63,911 nt of DNA. Source: Latescibacteria bacterium UBA6620 (GTDB taxonomy: Bacteria; Latescibacterota; UBA2968). A program made the translations under genes and the position numbers. The notes beneath the pieces were generated by a model. It was given only the letters and a program-made list of their open reading frames with translations, searched no databases and was not told where the DNA came from. The stretch spans positions 14,190 to 78,100 of the forward strand of contig DJHM01000045.1 in NCBI GenBank assembly GCA_002433075.1, written 5' to 3'. Shown here piece after piece: positions 52,784-61,252 of the stretch; positions within the stretch are counted from its first letter, which is position 1; each line of letters begins with the position of its first letter.

Positions 52784-53047
52784 ATGCCCGTCGTCTGGAT
52801 TCCCTCGCTCATGCGCTCCCTGACCGATGGAAAAGAGCAAGTGCCCATCGAGGGAGAGACGTTGCGAGCAGTGATCGAGGCACTCGAATCTGATTTCCCC
52901 GGATTTAAAGCACGGGTGATTGACGAGGACAGGATCAGACCGGGACTTGCCGTGTCGATCAATGGTGAAGTGACGAACGAGGGTCTCCGGCAAAAGGTGG
53001 GGCCCAATGACGAGGTTCATTTCGTCGCCGCTATCAGCGGAGGCTGA
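52784..53047 (+). CDS. MoaD/ThiS-family ubiquitin-like sulfur carrier
   Basis: An 87-residue beta-grasp protein ending in Gly-Gly (AAISGG), the sulfur-carrying tail. Internal features are MRSLTDGKEQVPIEGETLRAVIEAL-like helix and NDEVHFVAA. Its place in the Mo-hydroxylase operon suggests a role in molybdopterin sulfur transfer, but similar proteins serve other thio-pathways. Confidence 0.85.
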   Translation: MPVVWIPSLMRSLTDGKEQVPIEGETLRAVIEALESDFPGFKARVIDEDRIRPGLAVSINGEVTNEGLRQKVGPNDEVHFVAAISGG

Positions 53048-53079
53048 TCGCGAGCTATTCAAGAATCGGAGAAAACGTG

Positions 53080-53107
53080 GAGCCGGCGGCTGTAATGTCG
53101 CCGGCTC
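53080..53107. terminator. GC-rich hairpin between the Mo-hydroxylase operon and ychF
   Basis: A 9-bp stem GAGCCGGCG/CGCCGGCTC with a ten-base loop, extended by CGTGG/CCACG. No T-run follows, so it may be a factor-assisted terminator or an RNA processing site. Confidence 0.45.
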
Positions 53108-53122
53108 TGCCACGTACAGTTC

Positions 53123-54208
53123 ATGGCACTGAACATCGGCATCATCGGTCTTCCCAATTCGGGAAAATCCACACTCTTCAACGCCTTGACGCGTGGTCAC
53201 GCCGAAGCGGCCAACTATCCGTTCTGCACGATCGAGCCCAATGTGGGCGTCGTTGAGGTTCCAGATTTTCGGCTGACCCAACTCGCGCAGAATCTCTCGC
53301 CCGACCGTGTCACGCCCACCCGGATCAGATTTGTCGACATCGCGGGTCTCGTCCGGGGTGCAAGCCGAGGTGAAGGCCTGGGAAACCAATTTCTGGGTCA
53401 TATTAGGGAGTGTGACGCGATTGTTCAGGTTGTGCGTTGTTTTGACGATGAGCAGGTAACCCACGTCGACGGACAGATCGACCCCATCCGCGACACTGAA
53501 ACGATCTTTACCGAGCTTGCTCTCGCCGACCTTCAGACGGTAGCCGACGGCCTCGACCGAGTACGCAAGGTTCTCAGGTCTGATCCCAAAGGTCCGGAGC
53601 GGAAAGAAGAGTCCGCACTCGTTACCGTCGAGGAATTCCTTGCTTCAGGTCGGCCTCCGCAGCTTTCCATGGAGCACACGGAGGCATTGACGCCCTATCG
53701 ACTCCTGACGCTCAAGGACACCCTCTACGTAGCCAATGTGTCGGAAACTGACCTGCCCAAAGGAGGGGAGGGGTTCCGTGCGCTCGTCGACCGCTACGGG
53801 AAAAAGGGCGTCCTCACGGCCTCCGCTCGGATCGAGTCTGAGTTAGGGGAGCTTCCGGTTGACGACCGGGCGGCATTCCTTGCGGATTTGGGGATAGGTG
53901 AGCCAGGTATCGATCGGCTCATTCGGGCCGGATACGACCTCCTCGGATTGCACACTTTCTACACGACGGCCAACAACCTGGTTCAAGCCTGGCAGCTTCC
54001 ACGTGGGGCGACCGCACCGGAGGCCGCTGGACGGATCCACAGTGATATGGAAGAGGGATTCATTCGGGCAGAAGTCGCCCGAGCGGATGATCTGGTGGGT
54101 GGCGCGACGCTGGAACAACTGAGAGATTCGGGTAGGCTAAAAGTCGAAGGTCGTGACTATGTCGTGGAGGATGGCGACGTCATTCGATTCCTGTTTAATA
54201 CGCCGTGA
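53123..54208 (+). CDS. ychF: Ribosome-associated GTPase/ATPase YchF (Ola1)
   Basis: A 361-residue Obg-family P-loop protein. It has the Walker A loop GLPNSGKST (the family usually has NVGKS), IRFVDIAGLVRGASRGEGLGN with switch II, a coiled region, and a C-terminal TGS domain (AAGRIHSDMEEGFIRAEV, DYVVEDGDVIRF). It binds ATP in preference to GTP and touches ribosome function. Length matches the family; the Ser in place of Val at the loop is a common variant. Confidence 0.94.
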   Translation: MALNIGIIGLPNSGKSTLFNALTRGHAEAANYPFCTIEPNVGVVEVPDFRLTQLAQNLSPDRVTPTRIRFVDIAGLVRGASRGEGLGNQFLGHIRECDAIVQVVRCFDDEQVTHVDGQIDPIRDTETIFTELALADLQTVADGLDRVRKVLRSDPKGPERKEESALVTVEEFLASGRPPQLSMEHTEALTPYRLLTLKDTLYVANVSETDLPKGGEGFRALVDRYGKKGVLTASARIESELGELPVDDRAAFLADLGIGEPGIDRLIRAGYDLLGLHTFYTTANNLVQAWQLPRGATAPEAAGRIHSDMEEGFIRAEVARADDLVGGATLEQLRDSGRLKVEGRDYVVEDGDVIRFLFNTP

Positions 54209-54292
54209 CGCGGTAGTTCATCAGATGCCGATCTCATATATCTTCAAAGTGTTGGCCACCAAAGGCTTTGCCGGGCCTAACCTGGAGTGCTC

Positions 54293-54850
54293 ATGCGAAA
54301 GTGGATGAAGCAGACAATCGCCATCCTCACCCTCGTCGGAATGATTCCCGGGGCAAGCGATGCACTCGGTTTCCGCCATCTGGGCGTCAGTGTCGGACTG
54401 GACTTGACCCAGACTAACGCGCTGGCAGCGCCCGCCACCATGACCGGCACGGGTACCAGCTTCGATTCGGCCAGGCTTGCCGTAGGCGGGTTCCTCAACC
54501 TGGGAGAGTTTTTCATCGACCACCTGGACTTCGTCCCCGGGATGGACCTGGTCTTACAGGACGATTTGAACATCTATTCCTTCAACGTCGACACGCGATA
54601 CCGATTCTACCGCGGAGAAGGAGTAACCGGATATTTCGGCGCCGGGGTGGGGGTGCATTTGTTCCGGCCCGACACACCCAGCGCACTTCTTCGAAACGAG
54701 ACCAAAGGCAGCCTGAATATCCCCATCGGTTTTCAGAGGAGGCTGGGAACCGGACTCGGGTGGTTCGGTGAGCTCAAGCTTGTGATCGCGGACAGCCAGA
54801 CGGACAGTTCATTCAGATTCAGCGTGGGGCTCCTGCTCGGAGGAACCTGA
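54293..54850 (+). CDS. Outer-membrane beta-barrel protein, small
   Basis: A 185-residue protein with a signal peptide (TIAILTLVGMIPGASDA). Alternating beta strands (FNVDTRYRFYRG, GYFGAGVGVHLF, GWFGELKLVI, FRFSVGLLLGGT) resemble the eight-stranded OmpW/opacity-type barrels. ATG 54293 is chosen over an in-frame GTG six bases earlier. A strong bidirectional terminator follows. Confidence 0.7.
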   Translation: MRKWMKQTIAILTLVGMIPGASDALGFRHLGVSVGLDLTQTNALAAPATMTGTGTSFDSARLAVGGFLNLGEFFIDHLDFVPGMDLVLQDDLNIYSFNVDTRYRFYRGEGVTGYFGAGVGVHLFRPDTPSALLRNETKGSLNIPIGFQRRLGTGLGWFGELKLVIADSQTDSSFRFSVGLLLGGT

Positions 54851-54873
54851 AGAACAGCTCAGATAAACGACAA

Positions 54874-54903
54874 GAGGCCTGGATGTGATCACATCCAGGC
54901 CTC
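54874..54903. terminator. Bidirectional terminator, perfect 30-base palindrome
   Basis: The stem GAGGCCTGGATGTGA pairs with its exact complement with no mismatches. Flanking CGACAA and TTGTCG extend it, and TTTATT follows on the plus strand. It separates the outer-membrane gene from the converging HDOD gene. Confidence 0.85.
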
Positions 54904-54924
54904 CTTTATTGTCGATCGCGGGAG

Positions 54925-56259
54925 TTATTTGAAGATGGTCGAGAACGTATCGGCTACCTGTTTCCGAATCGTAATTTCCATGTCGCCACGTATTTCCCCG
55001 AAAGCCTCTGCTTCCATCTCCAAAGCGGTAAGCAGCGCCTCATGCGGCTGAGCGTCCTTCTGCTTCTCGCTGACTCCCATGTCCAGTTGTTTTGCCGCGA
55101 TATCAGCAAGATGGATCAATTTGGTCATTTCATTCGCGTTGTCTGAGGTGGGGTCGTGGTGAGAACCAATGACCGATGACAACGAAGACGGCAGCTGCCA
55201 CTTATCTGCAAGACCAGCTCCAATGTGGGTATCCGTCAAGCCCAGAACATCCATCTCGACTTCGTGCATTCCCTTGCCCGCTTTCATTTCGTCCAGGACC
55301 ATCTGGAACATCTCGTTGAAGAAATGGGCGAGCACTTGCTTCCCGATATCGTGGACCACGCCCGCCATGAACAGGTCTTCTTTGCCGATGTCGAACTTCC
55401 CCTTGAATTCGTCGCGATCGCGGAGTGACTTGGCAATGACGCCAACGGTGATCGAGTGCTGCTAGAATTCCTGGGCATCGAACGCCTGCGCCTTTGCTTT
55501 GAACGCACCAACAACTGAGAGTGTGCGCACAAAATCGATCACGGTCTGAAGACCGAGAAGATTCACGGCATCCTGGGCTGAGGTGATCTGGCGCGAGAAG
55601 GAGAAGGCTGACGAATTACAAAGACGAAGCATCTGGGTCGTGATTCCAGGATCCAGTTCGATTACGCTGGCATACTCTTCCGTCGTCGTCTCTGGATTTT
55701 TGGACAGTTTATCGATCTCGTTGTAACCCGTAGGCATTGCCGAAAGACCCTGGATTTTCTCCAGTTCGCTCAAGATGGGGGCCTTGGGGTCGGCCGGCGA
55801 CTCGGCGGCCGCTTCTTCTTGTGCTTCCAGACCCGCCTGCAGCCGTTGCTCCAGCGTACTCGTGTCCGTAAAAGGGCGGGTCAGAGAATCGACGATCCCC
55901 AGCTTCTTTCCTTCCTCGATGTCATTTTCCGTCAACTGGGAACACATAAGGAAAACGGGGACGTGCTTGCAATCCGGCTTGAACCGGATCAGCCGAGCGA
56001 CCGTAAAGCCGCCTCCCGGTACATAGCCTTCAATCAGCACAGATTTTATGTCGGCCGCCCACTTTCTGACCGCACGGAGACAATCGACCCCGTTCTCGAC
56101 TCATATGATGTCGAAGCCCCACTTCTGGAAGATCTTGAAGCATTCTCCAAGGTCCTTCACGTAGACCTGGTTTCTGGGAATCCTCAGATCTTCAGGCTTG
56201 AACTTCCGGTCGAAGATGATCGTCTTGGGTGTGCCCGACGTTCTTTCTTCTTCAGACAT
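54925..56259 (-). pseudogene. REC-HDOD signalling protein gene with two in-frame stops
   Basis: ATG 56259 opens a frame with a degenerate receiver (GFDII-VENGVDCLRAVRKW) and an HDOD domain to 54925 (LPSSLSSVIGSHHDP, HDIGKQV). TGA at 56103-56101 interrupts the receiver and TAG at 55464-55462 the HDOD core (AQEF-QHSITVGV, where Trp is expected from the family F-W-x-H). The frame continues without shifts, so two substitutions would restore it. It lies 12 bases after an intact paralogue. Confidence 0.75.
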
Positions 56260-56271
56260 TCAATGCCCCAC

Positions 56272-57525
56272 TCAGCTTTGCAGAATCGACAGAACAGATC
56301 TATCCCGGTCGACCGCTTCCTGTATCTCCGAATCCCACTCCGACAGTTGATCGGTTGAGATGCTCAGTTTTTTGAGCACTTCTGGATCGATTTCCGGGAC
56401 CTTCGAGTCCCCACCTGACCCGACACCCATCCGTCTGGCGACAGCGTCGCCGACGTGAACCAGGCAGGCAATCTCCTCATCGCCATCGGCCCGGCCCGGC
56501 TGATGATGGTGGGCGATTGCCGCAGAGAGCTCCGGCCCAAGATTCCACGACTCCGCCAGTTCCTGCCCAATCGTGGCGTGAGTCAGTCCAATCACTTCCT
56601 CTTCAGCCTCGTAGATCGATACATCGTTTTCGGCCACTCGTTTAAGAACATCCTTGTAGAAATCGGCGTACAGTGAATCCAAGATGATCTTTCCGGTGTC
56701 GTGGACGATTCCGGCTGTGAAGGCTTCATCTCGATCAATCGAAAGCTTCTTGCAAAGGAATCTGGCCACCGACCCGACCCCTGCCGCGTGGACCCAAAAC
56801 TCCTTCTTGTCGAGTCCAGCTGACGTGGCCAGATCCTTGGTGGCTTCGTAGACTGCAATGTTCAGAATGGCGTTCTTGACTGTCTTGTTCCCAAGCAGAG
56901 AGATGGCTTCGTGGACGGTCTTGATTCGTCGGCTGAAACCGAAGAAAGCAGAGTTCGCCAGATTGAGAAGTTTCAACGTGATCGATGGATCGGTCTCGAT
57001 CACTTTGCTCAGTTCGTCTGCGCCGATGTCGGGGTCTTTGCACAATCTGTCTACTTCCGAAAAGACGGACGGCAGAGTTGGCAGATCCTCTATGTCATCC
57101 AGATCAGCCTGAAACCGCTCCGAAAAGCTGGATGCGGTCGCTTCGCGGGCACTCTCTCCCCCCAGGACCTTCCAGAGCTTGCCCAGTAGTACGGCCGGGG
57201 CTGCCGGCTTGATGATGAACCCCTGGATCCCCTTCGCAGCGAAGGATGAGACGAGATGCCGCTCCTCGCTATAGACGACGATCGGCGTCTCTTCGAAGGC
57301 CTTGTTTCGTTTGATAATCTCAATGGCTCGCGGAAACTGGGCACTTTCGTGCGTATCCGCGACAATGAGATCGGGCTTGTTCTTCAGCCCCTTGATCATG
57401 CTCATTCCGTCAGCCGCCTCGTGAACCTGGTAACCACCCAGAAGCTCCAGAAACCGGCTCGTAAACTGGCGATCTGCGGGTTGTCGCTGGGCGACCAAAA
57501 CTCTTCTTTGTCCGTCATCTTCCAT
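56272..57525 (-). CDS. REC-HDOD signalling protein
   Basis: A 417-residue protein. A receiver-like domain (1-125: VLVAQRQPADRQF, DLIVADTHES with an Asp at the phospho-site position, IIKPAAP) is followed by an HDOD domain (135-330: LPTLPSVFSEVDRL, HEAISLLGNKTVKNAIL, AGIVHDTGKIILD, IAHHHQPG). HDOD proteins act in chemotaxis, biofilm and stress signalling; the exact output is unknown. It heads a two-gene minus-strand unit with the broken paralogue. Confidence 0.87.
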   Translation of the reverse strand: MEDDGQRRVLVAQRQPADRQFTSRFLELLGGYQVHEAADGMSMIKGLKNKPDLIVADTHESAQFPRAIEIIKRNKAFEETPIVVYSEERHLVSSFAAKGIQGFIIKPAAPAVLLGKLWKVLGGESAREATASSFSERFQADLDDIEDLPTLPSVFSEVDRLCKDPDIGADELSKVIETDPSITLKLLNLANSAFFGFSRRIKTVHEAISLLGNKTVKNAILNIAVYEATKDLATSAGLDKKEFWVHAAGVGSVARFLCKKLSIDRDEAFTAGIVHDTGKIILDSLYADFYKDVLKRVAENDVSIYEAEEEVIGLTHATIGQELAESWNLGPELSAAIAHHHQPGRADGDEEIACLVHVGDAVARRMGVGSGGDSKVPEIDPEVLKKLSISTDQLSEWDSEIQEAVDRDRSVLSILQS

Positions 57526-57649
57526 CTTGCCGGGACCCGCCAGAACCTACGCAAACCGTTAAAAATGAGAGAATTGTGGCCGATTCAGGCGGAATGATTC
57601 CTCCAAAGCCATACACAGTCAACCATTTGTCTGCGAGGTGGATAGATCT

Positions 57650-58099
57650 TCATCCCTGGCTACGGCCTTCAAAGTGGTCCGCAATATGCAGGTCGAAACC
57701 CCCGTGGTCCGGGTTTCGAACAGCGCCCCGGAAGATCGCCTGACACGCATAGCAAATCGTGACGTCGGGGAGCATGGCATAGAGGATGAGGTCGATTGTG
57801 ACCCCCACACCCAAACTTGCGTAAAACAAGAGAGGTCTGTCCTGAAATACGAACCAAAGACCAAAAACCGCACACACAACGACGATCAAGAGCCCCAGTT
57901 TGCGATTAAAGTCGCGCTGCACGTAGAACGATCGCTTTCTGCAGCACGGACAGACATCTACCTGATTATCTCGAACAATCCGCTCGGAAAGTTCGAATTT
58001 ACACAGTTGGCCGCACCTTTCGCAGGTGGCATCCGTACTCTGGCTGGGATCCACGATGAGGCGGTAGCCGCAAGCCTTACATCGAGTGATTATTTCCAA
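57650..58099 (-). CDS. Zinc-ribbon membrane protein of unknown function
   Basis: A 149-residue protein. Three Cys pairs in the first 55 residues (CKACG, CERCG, CPCC) form one or two zinc ribbons. Two hydrophobic spans follow (LGLLIVVVCAVFGLWFV and LLFYASLGVGVTIDLILYAML), then a C-terminal CYACQ pair. The N-terminal ribbon lies in the cytoplasm, as does the C-terminal pair. Next to it, three bases apart, is a membrane protein of unknown role. Confidence 0.7.
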   Translation of the reverse strand: MEIITRCKACGYRLIVDPSQSTDATCERCGQLCKFELSERIVRDNQVDVCPCCRKRSFYVQRDFNRKLGLLIVVVCAVFGLWFVFQDRPLLFYASLGVGVTIDLILYAMLPDVTICYACQAIFRGAVRNPDHGGFDLHIADHFEGRSQG

Positions 58100-58102
58100 C
58101 GG

Positions 58103-58891
58103 TCACACCGGAAGTGAAGTTGTAAGGTAGATGAATCGGGAGACGGGTTCGCCGATCAGGACAAGGATGGTTGCGACGTAGAGAAGGCCTGTCGCAGACT
58201 GGGTAGAGTTGATCTTCACGGTCTCCCAGGTCATGTAGCAGACGGCGGCCGGGCCGAGCAGGCCGAAGAGCACTCGAGCCCAAAAAAAGAACCCGGTTAC
58301 GCCAATAAAACTGGAGATGGTTTCCTGGAAGCCTGGTCCACCCTCGACAAAGTAGACGAAGAGTACCACCGTCGTGAGTACGGCCTTTGCCAGAAGGGAT
58401 AGGATCATCAGGCCTGTTATATCCTTCAGTGGTTTAACCGGAAGCGTCGGAAGTACGAGATACCAGTGCCCGAGAACCATTCCGTAGATAACCGATCCAA
58501 GAAAGAGAGCGGATGTCAGGGCGTAGGTTGCTTCGAACACCGATGCCCACCAAAGCAGATCCACGCTCGTCCGGAATACGCCATCGGCGAGCAACGCTGT
58601 AGCACCCACAAGGGCCGATCCGATCTGCCATCTTCGACTCTGGCGATCACAAATGACGCTGAGTGTGAAGACCACAGTACAGAGTCCATATGCCGCCAAC
58701 AGGAGGTGAGGTACGGTGGGAGCGACCGGGTTCAGGTCGCTGGCCGCCAGCGCGATAACCAGAAGCGCAAGCGAGGCGACGCTGCAGAAGCGGAAGAAGG
58801 TCTTGCCTGCCTCACGCGGCACGAGTAAGATGGACAGCGAGCCGCCCACCGCGAGTTGGCTGAATACAAGGTAGGTTAGGGATCCGAACAT
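58103..58891 (-). CDS. Multi-pass membrane protein of unknown function
   Basis: A 262-residue protein with about eight hydrophobic spans. ATG 58891 is preferred over a longer frame because it opens directly on a membrane segment (MFGSLTYLVFSQLAVGGSLS). Features are WASVFEATYALTSALFLG and a GHWYLVLPTLPVKPL motif between spans. Paired His and Trp residues could bind a cofactor, but no family is recognised. It is transcribed with the zinc-ribbon gene. Confidence 0.65.
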   Translation of the reverse strand: MFGSLTYLVFSQLAVGGSLSILLVPREAGKTFFRFCSVASLALLVIALAASDLNPVAPTVPHLLLAAYGLCTVVFTLSVICDRQSRRWQIGSALVGATALLADGVFRTSVDLLWWASVFEATYALTSALFLGSVIYGMVLGHWYLVLPTLPVKPLKDITGLMILSLLAKAVLTTVVLFVYFVEGGPGFQETISSFIGVTGFFFWARVLFGLLGPAAVCYMTWETVKINSTQSATGLLYVATILVLIGEPVSRFIYLTTSLPV

Positions 58892-58963
58892 GGCCTGGCC
58901 GCGAGAATATAAGTCCTCTGACGCTCGGGTAAAGGATCGCTTTTTTGAGGTCAGGATCCTATC

Positions 58964-60241
58964 GTGACATGGCGCGATGTCACCGGGGCAGTGGGCGCCG
59001 CCGCACTGAGTTTTGGTGTGTACGCCCTCATCGAAGATCTGGACCCCTGGCACGTGGTCTGGTACGTGGTGGCCTGGTTCGGATACTTTGCGATTCTCGA
59101 TGCGGTGGTAGCACGCTGGCGAGGTAGAGGAGACGTCCTCCTTCGCAAGAGGCATCTTTCTCTTTTTCTCTGGTCGATTCCATTCTGGTTCTTCTTCGAA
59201 CTCTACAACATCCGCATCCAGAACTGGTACTACGTTTTCACTTTCCATTCCGTGGTCATCTCGTTCCTCTTTTCCTGTCTGGCATTTTCAACGGTACTGC
59301 CTGCCTGCCTCCTTCACGAGCAAGTTTTGCGACAGACTGGATGGTTCGCCCGACTTCGCGGCACCCCAGTCCGAGTGGAAGCATATCGATGGCCTCTGGC
59401 GACCCTGGGGATAGCGTGTCTGGTTCTTCCCCTGGCCTATCCTCAGCACTCGTACTGGATGGTGTGGGGAAGCCTCCTTTGCTTGCCGGAGGTTCTCGCC
59501 CATCGGCTGGGGACTCCGTCCGTTCTGGGACTCCTCGAGAGAGGGGATCGTGAACGTATTGGGACCCTGTTGGGTGGTGGTCTGTGGGCAGGACTGATGT
59601 GGGAGGGACTGAACTTCTGGGCGCGATGCAAGTGGGTCTATACCGTTCCAGGCCTGGAAGAAACGAAGCTGTTCGAGATGCCGATTCTGGGCTTCGTGGG
59701 TTTCCCTGGGCTGGCACTTAACGCCTATCCGACTTGGGGGCTGATCCAGCTTGGTTGGAGCAGGGGGAGACTGGTACAGACAGGACAGGTGATTGTGGCC
59801 CTGGCGACGATCTTTACTGGGTTTACTCTCACGTTCACCCAAACGGTCCACTCGCCACGTCCACTGTTGGCAAGACTATCGGGCCTGACCGACGAGGCAA
59901 CCGCTGTGCTGAGACAGGAGGGCGTGGAAACGCCTGAGTGGTTTGACCGTCTGTGTCGCAGTCAGACTCCGGAGGCGATCGCAATGCGACTCGGACTGGA
60001 GACTGAGACCGTCCGACTCGCCTGTAACCACGCGCAGATAGCCCTGCACAAAGGCATGGGCACCGCTCGAGCCGATCTGCTGATGCGAAACGGCGTTCTA
60101 ACCCTAAATGACCTGTCCGGACTTGGTGAAGGAGCGCTCCAAAACATTATCCTGGCAGGAGGCGATCTGACTCCTCCGGTAAGAGCGGCTGAGGTAAGGC
60201 TCTGGTGCAGGTCCGCCGCGGACGGAGTCCCGAAACGATGA
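58964..60241 (+). CDS. Membrane protein with C-terminal helix-hairpin-helix (DUF4332-like) region
   Basis: A 425-residue protein. Residues 1-295 form about eight membrane spans, including an aromatic-rich FWFFFELYNIRIQNWYYVF segment. Residues 300-415 are soluble and look like two helix-hairpin-helix units (LARLSGLTDEATAVLRQEGVE; VLTLNDLSGLGEGALQNI), the DUF4332 pattern. Function unknown. GTG start; the stop overlaps mobA. It diverges from the membrane protein gene with 72 bases between. Confidence 0.65.
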   Translation: MTWRDVTGAVGAAALSFGVYALIEDLDPWHVVWYVVAWFGYFAILDAVVARWRGRGDVLLRKRHLSLFLWSIPFWFFFELYNIRIQNWYYVFTFHSVVISFLFSCLAFSTVLPACLLHEQVLRQTGWFARLRGTPVRVEAYRWPLATLGIACLVLPLAYPQHSYWMVWGSLLCLPEVLAHRLGTPSVLGLLERGDRERIGTLLGGGLWAGLMWEGLNFWARCKWVYTVPGLEETKLFEMPILGFVGFPGLALNAYPTWGLIQLGWSRGRLVQTGQVIVALATIFTGFTLTFTQTVHSPRPLLARLSGLTDEATAVLRQEGVETPEWFDRLCRSQTPEAIAMRLGLETETVRLACNHAQIALHKGMGTARADLLMRNGVLTLNDLSGLGEGALQNIILAGGDLTPPVRAAEVRLWCRSAADGVPKR

Positions 60242-60867
60242 GCTCTGCAATCCTTCTTTGCGGTGGGCGAAGTACCCGAATGGGTCAGCGGAAAACGGAA
60301 CTCCCCTATGGGGGCACGACACTACTCCAACACGTGCTGAATCGACTATGCCGCGCGTTTTCGCCCATCGTCCTTGTAGCCGCTCCAGGACAGGAGATGA
60401 CCTATGCAGCACCTGACTGTTTACTAACATACGACCGTCGCACAGACTGTGGTCCTCTTGGGGGAATCGAGGCCGGTCTGTCTGTGGCCAGGGATCACGG
60501 GGATCGGGCTTTCGTCTCCGCCTGCGATTTGCCGTTTCTTGATTCACAACTTTTCAATCTCCTCACAGAGGCGTCGACCGCTCGTTTCGATCGGCCGCAC
60601 ATTGTAGTTCCCCACGACGGCGTGCAGGCCCATCCCCTTGCGGCCGTTTACCGGACGGATACAGTGGACACCTTGACGTCTTTGCTCGAGTCGGGAGACC
60701 TCCGGGTCCGCAGTCTGCTCTGCCTGGTTCACACACTGTATGTCGACGCTTCCGAACCCCACCTCCAAGCCAGCCTCGAAAATGTGAACACCCCCGATGC
60801 TTACGCACGTGCACGCGATCGGCTTGCACGCAGTCATGCCACACACAACCCGAGGAGTTCGATGTGA
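60238..60867 (+). CDS. mobA: Molybdenum cofactor guanylyltransferase
   Basis: A 209-residue nucleotidyltransferase that attaches GMP to molybdopterin. It has the N-terminal LLCGGRSTRMGQRKTELPYGG (GTP loop and Lys), LGGIEAGLSVA near 82, VSACDLPFLD near 100 and VPHDGVQAHPLAAVYR near 123. ATG 60238 overlaps the previous stop. The CoxL-type enzyme uses a cytosine form made by MocA-like enzymes; this protein may serve another Mo enzyme or be a MocA relative. Confidence 0.88.
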   Translation: MSSAILLCGGRSTRMGQRKTELPYGGTTLLQHVLNRLCRAFSPIVLVAAPGQEMTYAAPDCLLTYDRRTDCGPLGGIEAGLSVARDHGDRAFVSACDLPFLDSQLFNLLTEASTARFDRPHIVVPHDGVQAHPLAAVYRTDTVDTLTSLLESGDLRVRSLLCLVHTLYVDASEPHLQASLENVNTPDAYARARDRLARSHATHNPRSSM

Positions 60868-61169
60868 ACACGGAAGACAAGACCAGGGTTACCGATGAGG
60901 AAATCGGCCAGGCACTCTCAGACCTTGAGGGTTGGGAATATCTACAGGAGGAGAGGGCGCTTCAGCGGGTATGGACGTTCGAAAAGTTCGTTCCCACAAT
61001 GGCCTTCGTGCGCAAGCTGATAGATGTCATGGACACACAGAACCATCATTCTGACATCTACCTAGACAGTCGGGCCAAAACGCTGACTGTACGCGTAACG
61101 ACCCACACCGAGAATGCTGTGACGCGCGCCGACCTTGATTTTGCGAAGGTTGTTTCAGCTGCAGAGTGA
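60864..61169 (+). CDS. Pterin-4a-carbinolamine dehydratase (PCD/DCoH family)
   Basis: A 101-residue PCD-like protein, dehydrating 4a-hydroxytetrahydropterins. It has EGWEYLQEERALQRVWTF, the NHHSD motif near 52 (family N-H-H-P) and VRVTTHTENAVTRADLDFA near 76. GTG start overlapping mobA by four bases. PCD-like genes near molybdopterin genes are known and may act in that pathway rather than with phenylalanine hydroxylase. Confidence 0.87.
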   Translation: MNTEDKTRVTDEEIGQALSDLEGWEYLQEERALQRVWTFEKFVPTMAFVRKLIDVMDTQNHHSDIYLDSRAKTLTVRVTTHTENAVTRADLDFAKVVSAAE

Positions 61170-61252
61170 GAGAGCAGGTGGCCTATGTACAGAGAAAGTC
61201 TTCCCTGAGGTTTCAGAAGGCGACTTCAGCTTGTACGATCTTTGTTCAGCCC

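Noticed and set aside
58892..59248. Extended N-terminus of the eight-span membrane protein
   Set aside because: The extra 119 residues are Arg/His-rich without motifs and overlap the divergent gene; ATG 58891 starts at a membrane segment.
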